From assembly GCA_958434805.1 (NCBI GenBank), contig CAUBDX010000008.1, positions 1-64,000 on the forward strand: a DNA stretch of 64,000 nucleotides. The letters are read 5' to 3'. Each line of letters opens with the position of its first letter. Position 1 is the first letter of the stretch. Shown piece by piece: positions 1-9,408 of this stretch. The stretch comes from an uncultured Phocaeicola sp. Lineage in GTDB: Bacteria; Bacteroidota; Bacteroidia; Bacteroidales; Bacteroidaceae. The notes beneath the pieces are model-generated. The model saw only the letters and a program-made list of their open reading frames with translations, ran no database searches and was not told the DNA's origin. A program made the translations under genes and the position numbers.

Positions 1-360
1 CGGTTTTATTGTTTAACTTTTAATTTTTCGGTAAAAATTTACCGAAGTATTGATATAATGGATATCGTTATTATTTTGAATAGCAGATTGTGCCTGTTTT
101 TCTTAATTTTCATCATGTTTTAAAAGTAATCTTATGGCAAAAATACACAAAATAGCGTGATATTAAGAATCAAAAAGTCTCTAATTGTGCGTGTGTGTGA
201 AACAATGTATCAGTTTATTCTTCTATCCACCAAAGCCTCATAAATTAAGTTATTAAAACAGGTCAGCCGGATTTCTTTTTTTGAACAGAAGATAGTGTAT
301 TCTTTCCAAAAATCGCTAACTTTGTCTGAACTTCATGTTACACTTTAAAACAGGTGGGTT
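1..360. other. intergenic region with a 20-bp palindrome and a promoter element
   Basis: No convincing gene lies here. At 27-46 there is a perfect palindrome (half-site TTCGGTAAA, two-base centre AA), which looks like a dimeric regulator site or a small hairpin; no gene that would use it is visible inside the window. A Bacteroidota -7 element TAACTTTG lies at 317-324, 36 bp before the ATG of the broken gene at 361. The stretch 60-300 is AT-rich and shows nothing I recognise. Confidence 0.5.
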
Positions 361-1109
361 ATGATATATCCGATTGGCATACAGACTTTCGACCAGATTA
401 TAGAACGTGGTTTTGTTTATGTAGACAAGACCGATATGGGATTGATCAGTTATCGGGTATGTATTATCCGCTGGATGAGTTTGTGAATTATAAGGCAGAT
501 ACGGAATATCCGCTGCCGATGATTTACCAGAGCGGCTATCTCACCATAAAGGATTACGACAAACGCAGGAAGACCTTCCTGCTGGACTTCCCAAACAATG
601 AGGTTAAAAACGGTTTTCTCACCATGGTAGCTTCCAATTATCTGAAAATAAAGGAGAATGTAAGCAACTTGGCACAGAACCTGGCCTTTGCTTTGGAAGA
701 TGGTAAACTGGACGAGTTCCACAAGATGCTGACTTCTTTCTTAGCCAGTATTCCCTATACCATGCGCCGCAAGGAAAGCGAGCCGGAAAGGGAACGCTAT
801 TTCCAATACAACTCCTATCTGCTGCTCCGCCTGATGAGTGTGTATACGGTCTTGGTGGAAAAGGAGCAAAGTGAAGGTCGGGTGGATTGTATCGTGGAAA
901 CTCCTCAGTACGTGTATATCTTTGAATTCAAACTGGATGGCACGGCTGCCGAGGCCTTGCAGCAGATTGAAGAGAAAGGGTATGCCCGTCCATATAAAGC
1001 GGATACCCGTCAGGTAGTGAAAGCGGGTGTGAGCTTTTCTTCTAAGTCGGGGACAATTGAGGAATGGGAGGTTCGGAAGGTAAGCTTCCAAAATTGGCGT
1101 ATTGACTAG
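361..1109 (+). pseudogene. AAA-ATPase-like / PD-(D/E)XK nuclease family protein, internal deletion
   Basis: The ATG at 361 opens the typical N-terminus of this large Bacteroidota family (MIYPIGIQTF, then FVYVDKTD). After about 25 residues the frame fails, and the family resumes in another frame near 455 with YPLDEF and IYQSGYLTI, running to 1109. The whole P-loop part, including the GKS-type Walker A motif, is missing, so roughly half of a protein that is normally about 500 residues is gone. The C-terminal PD-(D/E)XK-like segment is intact (GRVDCIVE, then EFKLDG). A longer reading frame opens slightly upstream at 354, but its first 35 residues are out of frame relative to the family. A deletion plus frameshift explains this best. 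The function of the family is not well established; the remnant is unlikely to act. Confidence 0.8.
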
Positions 1110-1157
1110 CATGGCTCTTTCGCATACCTTCGTGCTAAACTTAAAACTCGAAAGACT

Positions 1158-1244
1158 ATGTTTAGCGAAAAAGATTTTGAAAGACTGTGGTTCCTCTACA
1201 AGACCGAAGGTGAGCCGAACTCCGTTCTACACTGGGAAGCGTAG
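1158..1244 (+). pseudogene. remnant of IS66-type accessory orf
   Basis: The 28-codon frame starts MFSEKDFERLWFLYKTEGEP, which I recognise as the start of the small accessory protein carried by Bacteroidota IS66 elements. It diverges and stops shortly after. No transposase follows. The 3' part lies inside a perfect inverted repeat (1217-1254). I read it as a leftover IS66 end; the identification rests on about 20 residues only. Confidence 0.5.
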
Positions 1245-1254
1245 AACGGAGTTC
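1217..1254. repeat. perfect 14-bp inverted repeat (hairpin)
   Basis: GAACTCCGTTCTAC at 1217-1230 is repeated in inverse at 1241-1254 around a 10-base loop. Flanking CGAAGG/CCTTCG sequences could lengthen the stem. It lies 8 bp beyond the stop of the minus-strand gene ending at 1262 and may serve as its 3' end, but no clear U-tract follows on either strand. Confidence 0.6.
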
Positions 1255-1261
1255 CTTCGTA

Positions 1262-3403
1262 TCATAACCAGGAATGCCAATTATCGCAAGAGTTCTTGAT
1301 GTGTCGTGCAGTTGTGGTGTTACCGTAATACTTAACTATTGTGCGAAGATTACCCAATATATATTCAGCTTCGGCTTTAGCTTCCTCAGACCGGAACATT
1401 TTCAAAGCCTTTTTTATTTCTGCCTGATAGATTTCTTCTGTTTTTTTATGCCCGACAGAATACTTATAATCGTATAGGAGGGCATCGTAATTTTTTATAT
1501 AATCATTTGACCAATAATCCAGCCGAGGCTCAAACAAACCGATATTATCTCCACGCCAATATTGGGTTAAAGCCCAACACTCTTCAAAAGAATTTCGACG
1601 GCCTATGGCATATTTTAGCCGTGCCATACCCCGTATGTCGGCAGTCTTTCCGTATTTCATCTGGTCTTGCAATTCCAACATTCTTTTGGCAAACCTGTAT
1701 TTAATTCTTCGGGAGTCTTGCAATGGTTTATTGACAGTTTGTGCCTCCCATTCTCCGCTTTTAGACCATCTGTCCGGATAAGCATAGAAAGGGTTTCGAT
1801 TAAGATAGCCTCCCTTATAGACATTCATGGCTTGCAAATATTCATCAGAAACATTGGCAAAATATCCGACAGCCCTTTGATAGTTTTCCTCACGGAGGGC
1901 AAGAGTTCCTATAAGTTCATTGAAATAGTCTGAATCGTGCCGGATATACTTTTTCAGATAAGTAACCAATTTGTTTTCAGAAGCAATACCCCGTTTCACG
2001 TCTATAAGTTGACCGGACGAAAGAGATCCCATCAACTGAAAAGAAAGAGAACTGTAATCTTGCGTATTCCAAAATCGTTCGCTTCTTCTCATTTCTTCAA
2101 TTGTCTGTGTTTGGGTAGCTCCTCCCCAAAAAGCGCATGTATAATCTGTCTCCATTTCATCATGGCGTTGCTTGGAGGCAAGCAGATTGTCTGCATAACC
2201 GCATAGTAATATAGCTGTAGTATAGTCCTTATTATTCCACAAGTTCGGAATCAAACTGGCATAAACTATGTTCTGCATCATTCTGTTCCATTCCACAGCA
2301 TCCGGCGACAATATGTCAATCTTTGATTCCATCCATTTCAAGTCAGACAAAAGCGATGAATTATCATCGTTCTCCGTATCTATTTTCATGCGATAGGCAC
2401 GGGCATGGTCGTGTAAATCGTCTGATGAAAACGTGTGCCGCAAAGCCTTACGGATATACTGCGAGGCTTTGTGACTGTCGGAGTAAAACTCTCCGTACAT
2501 ATATGCCAAGGCAAACTCCCAGTCACCACGATTGTTTACTTTCTTCTTGCTTAGCACATTTTCTGCAACAGGTTTTATTGCACAAAACTCGGCAGAATCA
2601 TTTGAGATAGCCTGGATGTATGATAATAATTCCGGGCTGTCTGGATTGTATTCCGCCATAAATGCAACCGGATTGTCCGATTTGATTGAATAAAAATCAC
2701 CCGATTGAGCGAAATATTCATTTGCCATATCAACATTTCCCAGCCGGTACCAACATCCGGCCACATACCCCTGTGCCATACGTTTGAACAGGTTGTCATC
2801 AGAAATTTCCTGAAAAACCTCATTGAAATATGCCACACATTTATCGTAACAACGTGAAGCAAAAAGTGCCCGTACCGCTTGCAAGGCATAACGGTCCTTG
2901 ATGCGGGTTCCGGTGTAATTCTTGCACTTGTCAATTATATCCTGGAAATCACCTGTTACATCACTTGAATCTCTGGATGATGGGTAGTACCACGGTGAAT
3001 TGATTTCATTTCTGCGTTTTTCCAACTCTTTGGCTGTACGCAAGAAATCAGCTAATTCCGAATCGTGAGTATTTTTCAAATAGATATAAAATAAATTGTC
3101 CGTGCTGAAACTTTCGCCATAACCGAAAATTATATCATTGACTGTCTTGCAGTCATCTTTATATACAGCCTGTTCAATGTCGTTTAATGGTATTCTTTCA
3201 GAAGTCAGCTTTTGCCACAACCGCAAGTTCTCCTGCTTGTAAAAGTCTTTAGTAAGCAAGCCGTCCCAATTGGACGTGAAGAACTTGGGTGTTGGTATTA
3301 TCGGAGAATACGGACCGCAGGCATTGGCATGGAATGATACGGAAAATACTATTATTACTATGCTACTCAACTTCAGAAGTAGAGAGTATTTTGTTGATTT
3401 CAT
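1262..3403 (-). CDS. exported helical-repeat (TPR-like) protein of unknown function
   Basis: This 713-residue protein has a signal peptide (about residues 1-28, ending HANA before C29); the residues before C29 do not make a good lipobox, so periplasmic or surface release is more likely than lipidation. The mature start CGPYSPIIP resembles large secreted Bacteroidota proteins of unknown role. The rest is rich in aromatic helices that read like tetratricopeptide repeats, for example around ALRAL/CVAYFNEVF, GCWYRLGNVDMANEYF and EENYQRAVGYF. No catalytic motif is visible. Its start overlaps the end of the upstream lipoprotein gene by 41 bp, so the two are probably translated together and act together. 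I do not recognise a function. Confidence 0.75.
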   Translation of the reverse strand: MKSTKYSLLLKLSSIVIIVFSVSFHANACGPYSPIIPTPKFFTSNWDGLLTKDFYKQENLRLWQKLTSERIPLNDIEQAVYKDDCKTVNDIIFGYGESFSTDNLFYIYLKNTHDSELADFLRTAKELEKRRNEINSPWYYPSSRDSSDVTGDFQDIIDKCKNYTGTRIKDRYALQAVRALFASRCYDKCVAYFNEVFQEISDDNLFKRMAQGYVAGCWYRLGNVDMANEYFAQSGDFYSIKSDNPVAFMAEYNPDSPELLSYIQAISNDSAEFCAIKPVAENVLSKKKVNNRGDWEFALAYMYGEFYSDSHKASQYIRKALRHTFSSDDLHDHARAYRMKIDTENDDNSSLLSDLKWMESKIDILSPDAVEWNRMMQNIVYASLIPNLWNNKDYTTAILLCGYADNLLASKQRHDEMETDYTCAFWGGATQTQTIEEMRRSERFWNTQDYSSLSFQLMGSLSSGQLIDVKRGIASENKLVTYLKKYIRHDSDYFNELIGTLALREENYQRAVGYFANVSDEYLQAMNVYKGGYLNRNPFYAYPDRWSKSGEWEAQTVNKPLQDSRRIKYRFAKRMLELQDQMKYGKTADIRGMARLKYAIGRRNSFEECWALTQYWRGDNIGLFEPRLDYWSNDYIKNYDALLYDYKYSVGHKKTEEIYQAEIKKALKMFRSEEAKAEAEYILGNLRTIVKYYGNTTTARHIKNSCDNWHSWL

Positions 3404-4439
3404 CGTCTGTATATTTTGAAAGATTGCGTAAATCGAAATGATATAAAATATTACTGTACGGATTATTGGATAGCTCTTGCTCTATCATGGACTTTACGCT
3501 TATTATGTCCTGATATTTGGAGGTCTCTACTCTGATCTCATCTCCTTTCTGGATTATCATTTCTTTGTAAGGAGTATCTTCAAGACATTGATATGTATGA
3601 TGATTCTTAATGATTTTGAACTTAGTGGAATCCTGTACGTTTATCCCATTCAACAGACCGACAAACTGGCGTTTATGAAACAACAACTGCCATGAATAGG
3701 TGGGATAGGCTACATCAAGATGCAATGGATAATCGCTCAGATATTTCAGATATGGCTTTATATCTTTTGGGTCTAAGATGGAATTTGCCGCATCCGGGTC
3801 ACTGAAATCTCCGGTATTATAAACCATCAGCACACCGTAATCAACCGGTGGAACCTTCTGTGCCAGTTGATGTAGTCTGATTGTCGAACTAAGATTCCAA
3901 GTCAGGTCCTGCTTGCGGATTTCATGTCGGACAGAATCACATAACGCAAAAAACGAACGTTCAGTAGAAGTTGTCCAATCACAATCCAATTGCAATCCGG
4001 ACACGTTTGACAATCCGTTATATGAACACATATTCTTGACGCGCGTCACAATATTTTTAGCCAACTGCCCTTCATGTCCTTTTGCATCTTTCATCGCATC
4101 CAATGTAATATACACCACAGGAACAAATTCTATAAAACCCAAAGAATCGTTATATATATAAATATAATAAGTATCTTCCGGAATCTTCATAGTGGCATTT
4201 GGCACAGTACGGTTTCCGTCAATCGTACCAACGTTATCAACCGACACATCAAACATACGCAAATAAATACGTCCGATATCGTGCTTGCGCATGAATACGA
4301 AATCGGACGAATCCGGTGCAAATACTGTTTTCCAATAATACACACTATTTTTCTCTTCATGAGAAAAATCTGTTTTATTTACATGGCGACAGCCACTGAG
4401 TATTGCAAATACAGATAGAAATAAGAGAAAGTGTTTCAT
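3363..4439 (-). CDS. lipoprotein, possible TIM-barrel hydrolase-like, unknown function
   Basis: I place the start at 4439 because it gives a lipoprotein signal (MKHFLLFLSVFAILSGC, lipidated Cys about residue 17). The frame stays open upstream, but that extension would run into the insertion sequence. The 358-residue product has an LQLDCDWT segment, a following helix with SERSFF, and YGVLMVYNTGDF, an arrangement reminiscent of glycoside-hydrolase-like TIM barrels such as the DUF3142 type; this resemblance is tentative. It overlaps the downstream exported protein gene by 41 bp. The end of an insertion sequence lies 24 bp upstream of the start, so the native promoter may have been lost. No upstream partner survives. 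Confidence 0.7.
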   Translation of the reverse strand: MKHFLLFLSVFAILSGCRHVNKTDFSHEEKNSVYYWKTVFAPDSSDFVFMRKHDIGRIYLRMFDVSVDNVGTIDGNRTVPNATMKIPEDTYYIYIYNDSLGFIEFVPVVYITLDAMKDAKGHEGQLAKNIVTRVKNMCSYNGLSNVSGLQLDCDWTTSTERSFFALCDSVRHEIRKQDLTWNLSSTIRLHQLAQKVPPVDYGVLMVYNTGDFSDPDAANSILDPKDIKPYLKYLSDYPLHLDVAYPTYSWQLLFHKRQFVGLLNGINVQDSTKFKIIKNHHTYQCLEDTPYKEMIIQKGDEIRVETSKYQDIISVKSMIEQELSNNPYSNILYHFDLRNLSKYTDDEINKILSTSEVE

Positions 4440-4462
4440 GTACTCAAATGATTGATTATCTA

Positions 4463-5817
4463 AAGTTTCCCACCCCCCAATAAAGAGGGTGGGAAGTAAC
4501 AGCAATTCAAATTTTCTTCGTAAATTAGAGGTACCAATCAGCTGATTTACAATGGAAAATAAGAATACTGTTATAGAAGCAAAAATAGGTAATTTGAACG
4601 AACTTACCAAGGTTTTATCCGTTAAAGAACAAGCCCAAGAGCAACTTTTAGTCGTCATGAAGGCATTGGGAATCGGTAAAATCGTTCGAAATCTAAAGTT
4701 TGAGAAGGCTCAAGGCTATACCTTGGCCTCCCTCTTCATCTCGCTCCTCATCATGCGTTTGTGGGGAAAGACGATTGCAAGTGCCACTTCCAATCATTTT
4801 CATGGACTTTGTGCCGTGTCAAAGAACACGCTGTATCGCGCACTTTTGAACGCCCGCATCGAATGACGAATGCTTCTTACCAAAATAACCCTTCGCTTCC
4901 ATGCCATTCTCCAGAAACATCAGGTGGATACCAACGAGCATGACACTTGTGCCATCCTTGATGATACAACCTTTCAGAAAAGTGGCATTCGAATCGAAGG
5001 AGTCAGCAAGGTGTTCGACCATGTCACCCACAATTTCATTTATGGAATGAAATGCCTGACACTGGCTCTCTGACGGAAAAAGCTGCTATCCCATAGACTT
5101 CTCCCTTCATCGTGAAAAAGGAAAGAAGAAGGATTACGGCTTGACCTTAAAACAGCGGAAGGAGCAGTTCAAGGAAAAGCGGAACGCAAAAAATCCGGAC
5201 TATGCACGCAAGGCGGAGTGTGATGAGAGCAAGCTCGAAATGGCCGGACGCATGCTTTGTCATGCCGTGGGGCATGGTATCAACTTCAAGTATGTGCTTG
5301 CTGACAGTTGGTTTACATGCGAATCGCTCATACAGGCAGTCCGCGAGCTATGCGGTGGTTATCTTGGACTGGGAAAATGTCATAGTCGGAGCTACAACGC
5401 TCAGATTGCAGACATCACCTTGTGTTTCATGATGTATCAGATGCTCTCCTTAGCCAAACGCTTTTCAGAATACGAAACCCTGGGAGCACTATTCCGTTCG
5501 GAGCGTGACCGGCTGCAAGTGCTCACCCTATGGAGCAGGACTTTGGAAGAAGTCAGGCATCTGTTGGAAGTTTTGTCGCGTGAAGCAGGAGTGGATCTGT
5601 TGACATGCCTATCAACTGTAGCCGCACGGCAAACGGCAGACTTCTCCACAAAGGTCTGGGAACATCTTCTATGCGATTCGGACGATTATGCCATGCCCGA
5701 TTTGGACTAAACATTTTTTAGGCGTGCGTTAAATCGTTCGGAAAACATTTGATTTTTAGACCACCCACCGAAGGGAGCTATTACTCAAATAGCTGATATG
5801 AAGGGGGTGGGAAACTT
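4463..5817 (+). mobile_element. degenerate IS4-type insertion sequence
   Basis: The element is bounded by 15-bp perfect terminal inverted repeats: AAGTTTCCCACCCCC at 4463-4477 and its complement at 5803-5817. Just inside the left end TTCCCACCC (4467-4475) can pair with GGGTGGGAA (4487-4495), and a similar though imperfect hairpin lies at the right end (about 5761-5811). No clear target-site duplication is visible. The transposase inside is broken in three ways, so the element cannot move by itself. It sits between the start of a minus-strand lipoprotein gene and the tail of a barrel gene, suggesting that a rearrangement followed insertion. Confidence 0.85.
4552..5710 (+). pseudogene. IS4-family DDE transposase, inactivated
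   Basis: Three lesions are visible. A TGA at 4864-4866 falls in frame between RIE and RMLL, where Trp would fit. A frameshift near 5066-5070 moves the reading frame, after which SDGKSCYPIDFSLHR continues into the frame that runs to 5710. An in-frame gap joins VRELCGG to YLGLGKCHS near 5355, removing about 100 residues that would normally carry the last catalytic Glu. The first catalytic Asp region (CAILDDT, KSG, IEGVSKVFDHV) and the second (LADSWF) remain. The family assignment comes from these DDE motifs and the terminal repeats. Confidence 0.85.
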
Positions 5818-6282
5818 CAGTATAGATATAAAAAGATTAGTTTGGGGCTTCAGTGCTTTTTCCCATTCATAAAGGATTAGTATTCGAATGAAACTATACC
5901 AGGCAGTATCGTTTATCATAAGACAGACTATCATATTAAAAGGAAAGACCATGCTTTGGCATTGAGTATTTCATGGAATTTTGGTATTGGAAAAAAGAAA
6001 GCTTCTATTCGACAAAATATGGAAAATTATGATAACGACAATGAAGCAAAGCCCAAGACAGACATTCCTTTTTCTGACGGTATCCTAATGATTGTGAAAG
6101 GTGTTTCAAGTCATGGTATTTCCAAAGTGGAAAAGACTCTGATTCCATCGGGTAACCATTACAATTTATCCATTTGTATTACTCAAAATCTCACGACCTC
6201 TATGGAAACATGGTATGTAGCTTACGTTATTCCCTACAACTACATCGATAAAGTACACTTAGATCTGAAATATATACAATAA
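5818..6282 (+). pseudogene. C-terminal fragment of an outer-membrane beta-barrel protein
   Basis: Reading from the first base after the insertion sequence gives YKKISLGLQCFFPFIKD, a TAG at 5878-5880, then YSNETIPGSIV and HALALSISWNFGIGKKK. The last segment is the closing strand of a Bacteroidota TonB-receptor-like barrel of the OMP_b-brl_3 type. The frame runs on about 75 residues past the usual end of such proteins and closes at 6282; that tail (KTDIPFSDG onward) matches nothing I know and may be read-through. The front part of the gene is not on the other side of the element, so it was probably deleted together with the insertion. Confidence 0.65.
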
Positions 6283-6325
6283 AGTCCGATTAATACCGCC
6301 ACCGAATATAGCCACTACAAAAATC

Positions 6326-6376
6326 TACCCCATTCGTTATTACAGCCATAAATAACCGTTAATAACCAATGGGGTA
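6326..6376 (-). terminator. terminator of the TonB-dependent receptor gene
   Basis: TACCCCATT (6326-6334) pairs with AATGGGGTA (6368-6376), and GTTATT/AATAAC extends the stem after a C/C mismatch. Read on the minus strand, a T-run follows the stem. It lies about 90 bp beyond the receptor stop codon. Confidence 0.75.
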
Positions 6377-6463
6377 AATTTCCTCTAAAATTCATTGAAA
6401 CAAATTCAAGAAACTCCTCTCAACATATAGAATACTACAAGAGTGTCTCTCGGCAAAATATAA

Positions 6464-8758
6464 TTAATTGAAGAACTTGATTCCGATGAAATAAGTTCTC
6501 GGCTGCGTAGGTCCGTAAAAATACTTCGAGTCACGGTCGATTCCCTTATCCAAATCCTTCTGAAAAGCATTGAAGAGATTTTGTACACCACCGTTTACCT
6601 GCAGCTTCAAATGATCATTCAAAACAAAGGTATAGTTCAGCTTCAGGTTAAAATCCATGAAATCGGGCGTTTTTTCCAAGCGGTCGTTTTCAATATATCC
6701 TGCAAAGTGAGGCACAATCATCTTGCCTGTATAAACTCCAGAGATAGAAAAGTCAAAGTTGCGCAAAGGAGCAGAAGTGAAGGTAAAATAACCGTAATAG
6801 TTCGGTGTACGAGGCATCCGCTTGATGGGTGCTACACTGGCATCTTCACTCCAACGCAAGGCTTCTGTATAACGGCTGCGCTGCACGGTAAAGCCAAGCT
6901 GCAACTGTGCTTCACGGCCATGGGCAATCTTATAATCAATATTCGCACCGAATACACGTGCTCCATTACCGTTACGACGTTCCTGTACCAAGACACCGGT
7001 CTCAGGATCTTGTCCCAATGCTTCCAGATAAAATACATCATTCAGAGCTGTATAGAAACCTTCAATCAGCAAGTTCGACTGGAAATGTCCGAAATTAGCT
7101 GTCCAGTCAATCGAACCGCTGAAACTGTTTGAACGCTCAGGTTCCAGTCCGTCAGCCATTTTAATCATCATAGCCTCTCCGCCTACGGCTGCCACGTGAA
7201 GGTCTTCATCGTAAGCCTGCGGTGCACGGAAACCCGTAGACCAGGTTAGTCGTCCCTGAAGTTTATCGGATGGCTTCCAGAGCATATTCACACGAGGACT
7301 AAAGATAATATGGTCTACCAAATTATGTTTGTCTAAACGGAAACCCGCCAGAATGGTAAAGTAATCCATCTTCCACTCATTTTGAGCAAAACCGCTGGCA
7401 ATCTTCACGTCTTGGCGCAAGTCACGCTGATAACCCATCATCACATCATGCAGCGAATTATAGTTATACTCCAATCCGCCGGTAAAGGTTGCCGGAGCAA
7501 AAAGGCAGTTATCCATATTTCCCACATACATAGCCCCTCCTACTACAGTCAAATCTTTCGTTTTTCCATACGCATTAGGGTCTTCTCCGGCTCCATAATA
7601 ACTGTTACGGTCTATGTGCTGGATAGAACTATATAGAGAGAGCTTATGACGGTATTCACGGAAAAACACATCGTAGGTTAATCCACCGCTATTGATAATA
7701 TGCTTGGTCTGCTCCGTAATATCGGTTTCATGGGGCTGCAAATCAAACTTGTTACCTCCGCGACGGAACTCATTCGTGGTATGATACTCCAAGCTGATGC
7801 GGCTGAACTGAGTAGGACGGTAATAGGAACGTAAACCGAACGTATTCATATTTAACTTACCCAATTCTGAGAAACCATCTCCGTCGGAATCGTAAGGATT
7901 GCGATTTCGGTATGACTGATAAACCGCTATTCCATACGAGTTGTCTGATGATACCAAAGAAGCGTTGGCTCCCATGTATTGTTCCCATACCTTTCCGTTC
8001 AGGTTTGACATGGTGGAAGCTACTTGGAAGGAGTTGCTTACGGGGTCTTTTGTAATGATATTGATGGTACCTCCCACAGCATTCGCTCCAAATAAAGCTG
8101 AGCCTCCTCCACGGACTACTTCCACGCGCTCTATCATATTGGTTGGTATCTGCTCCAAGCCGTAGACTCCAGATAATGCACTCATCACCGGACGGCTGTT
8201 TATCAGAATCTGAGAATATGGCCCCTCCAAACCGTTAATACGCACTTGCGGGAAGCCGCAGTTCTGACAGTTATTTTCCACACGCAAACCCGACTGATAG
8301 TTCAGCGACTTGGCCAAGTCGTTTGAATTTACAATTTCAAAAAGTTTGTTGCTCATTACATTAACCACAACCGGAGCTAATTTACGACTTGTTTCATTAC
8401 GGTTTGCTGAAACCACCACCTCATCGGTTACAATGGTTTCCTCCTCCATCACAAAATGCATGTCAACCGTAAAATCATTACTTACAGTTACCACCTTGCT
8501 TTGCGTAGCGTATCCCATACTCTGCACACGTAATGTATATTTTCCCGACGGAATATCCTTGAAACGGAAATAGCCTTCCGCATCGGTCACTGTGCCATTT
8601 CCGGTCTCTACTATCAACACCGTAGCATAAGGCAGGTCTTCTTCTGAGTCTTTCACTATCACATGTCCGGTAATGACATTCCCTTCTTTTACCGGTGTAT
8701 TGGACATACCTGCAACTACACACAGCATCCCCATTAAAATCAAAATATATTTTTTCAT
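6464..8758 (-). CDS. TonB-dependent outer-membrane receptor (metal or siderophore type)
   Basis: This 764-residue receptor starts at the ATG at 8758, which gives a signal peptide (MKKYILILMGMLCVVAG); the frame is open 34 codons further but that extension has no export signal. Domains in order: carboxypeptidase-regulatory-like (about 25-105), a TonB-box-like stretch (ETIVTDEVVVSA), plug (about 120-235, with PQVRINGLEG, IERVEVVRGGGSALFG, GGTINIITK), then a 22-strand-type barrel ending in IKFFN. The plug holds NCQNCGF, two cysteines that could form a disulfide or touch metal. It has no SusD partner, so a small ligand such as a siderophore, haem or metal chelate is more likely than a glycan. The His-rich small protein upstream supports a metal link (inference). 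Confidence 0.9.
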   Translation of the reverse strand: MKKYILILMGMLCVVAGMSNTPVKEGNVITGHVIVKDSEEDLPYATVLIVETGNGTVTDAEGYFRFKDIPSGKYTLRVQSMGYATQSKVVTVSNDFTVDMHFVMEEETIVTDEVVVSANRNETSRKLAPVVVNVMSNKLFEIVNSNDLAKSLNYQSGLRVENNCQNCGFPQVRINGLEGPYSQILINSRPVMSALSGVYGLEQIPTNMIERVEVVRGGGSALFGANAVGGTINIITKDPVSNSFQVASTMSNLNGKVWEQYMGANASLVSSDNSYGIAVYQSYRNRNPYDSDGDGFSELGKLNMNTFGLRSYYRPTQFSRISLEYHTTNEFRRGGNKFDLQPHETDITEQTKHIINSGGLTYDVFFREYRHKLSLYSSIQHIDRNSYYGAGEDPNAYGKTKDLTVVGGAMYVGNMDNCLFAPATFTGGLEYNYNSLHDVMMGYQRDLRQDVKIASGFAQNEWKMDYFTILAGFRLDKHNLVDHIIFSPRVNMLWKPSDKLQGRLTWSTGFRAPQAYDEDLHVAAVGGEAMMIKMADGLEPERSNSFSGSIDWTANFGHFQSNLLIEGFYTALNDVFYLEALGQDPETGVLVQERRNGNGARVFGANIDYKIAHGREAQLQLGFTVQRSRYTEALRWSEDASVAPIKRMPRTPNYYGYFTFTSAPLRNFDFSISGVYTGKMIVPHFAGYIENDRLEKTPDFMDFNLKLNYTFVLNDHLKLQVNGGVQNLFNAFQKDLDKGIDRDSKYFYGPTQPRTYFIGIKFFN

Positions 8759-9040
8759 TCTCTTTTTATCTTTTTTATAACATAATACGATTAGGCATAA
8801 AGAGGTTACCTCAACCGCCCGAACCTTTGGTTCTGCGTTTGAGATGTTTTTTATCTTCATGCGCCATTGGATAACAAGTTTGTTTCTTATTCTGCTGCAA
8901 TATACTGTATGTCACGCACCTTCATATATGCCTACCAGCGATTACACTGAATCTGACTTTCAGGAATAAACAGGAACAGCCATCCGGCAACACTCAACTC
9001 GTGCCGAACGGAAACGCAGCAAAAAAAAGAAAACTGATTT

Positions 9041-9394
9041 TCAGATAAAAAGAGAAACGGGAGGAGCCCGTAAACACACACACACCGTATGCTGAGCTAC
9101 GGCATGGAAAGTATTTAAACTATAAAGTAAAGAATAAAATACAAAGAAATAAGGCTTATCGGATTGATTTCCATCCGATAAAAAAGTGGTAATATCACTG
9201 AGCTGATGCAAAACGAAAGCCTCTCCTGACGAGTGTGTATGCTGACAGGAAAAGGGGTGAGCATGAACTTGCGCCACTCCGTCAATCCAGTGAACATGGG
9301 TATAAAATGCTATTACAGCATAATATGCCATGAACAAGGTCAACAAAGCTGCTGCCCCTACTCTGATTTTATTTGCTCTCGTTACATACTGCAT
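9041..9394 (-). CDS. small His-rich membrane protein
   Basis: The protein is 117 residues with one N-terminal membrane segment (about 12-30) and a His-rich exposed region: HVHW, HAHPF, HTH, HQL, then HAVAQH near the C-terminus. Similar small His-rich proteins sit next to TonB-dependent receptors in Bacteroides genomes, but I know no tested function. It begins 14 bp after the nucleotidase gene and ends 282 bp before the receptor, on the same strand, so the three may share a transcript. A periplasmic metal-binding or metal-sensing role is a guess from the histidines and the context. Confidence 0.6.
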   Translation of the reverse strand: MQYVTRANKIRVGAAALLTLFMAYYAVIAFYTHVHWIDGVAQVHAHPFSCQHTHSSGEAFVLHQLSDITTFLSDGNQSDKPYFFVFYSLLYSLNTFHAVAQHTVCVCLRAPPVSLFI

Positions 9395-9408
9395 AAAAAG
9401 AAAACAGA

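Noticed and set aside
4440..4658. 73-residue N-terminal extension of the lipoprotein gene
   Set aside because: It is read backwards through the insertion sequence, and the lipoprotein signal begins at 4439.
5141..5710. Separate small protein gene
   Set aside because: It is the frame-shifted C-terminal part of the broken transposase.
8759..8860. 34-residue extension of the TonB receptor
   Set aside because: It would place the signal peptide inside the protein.
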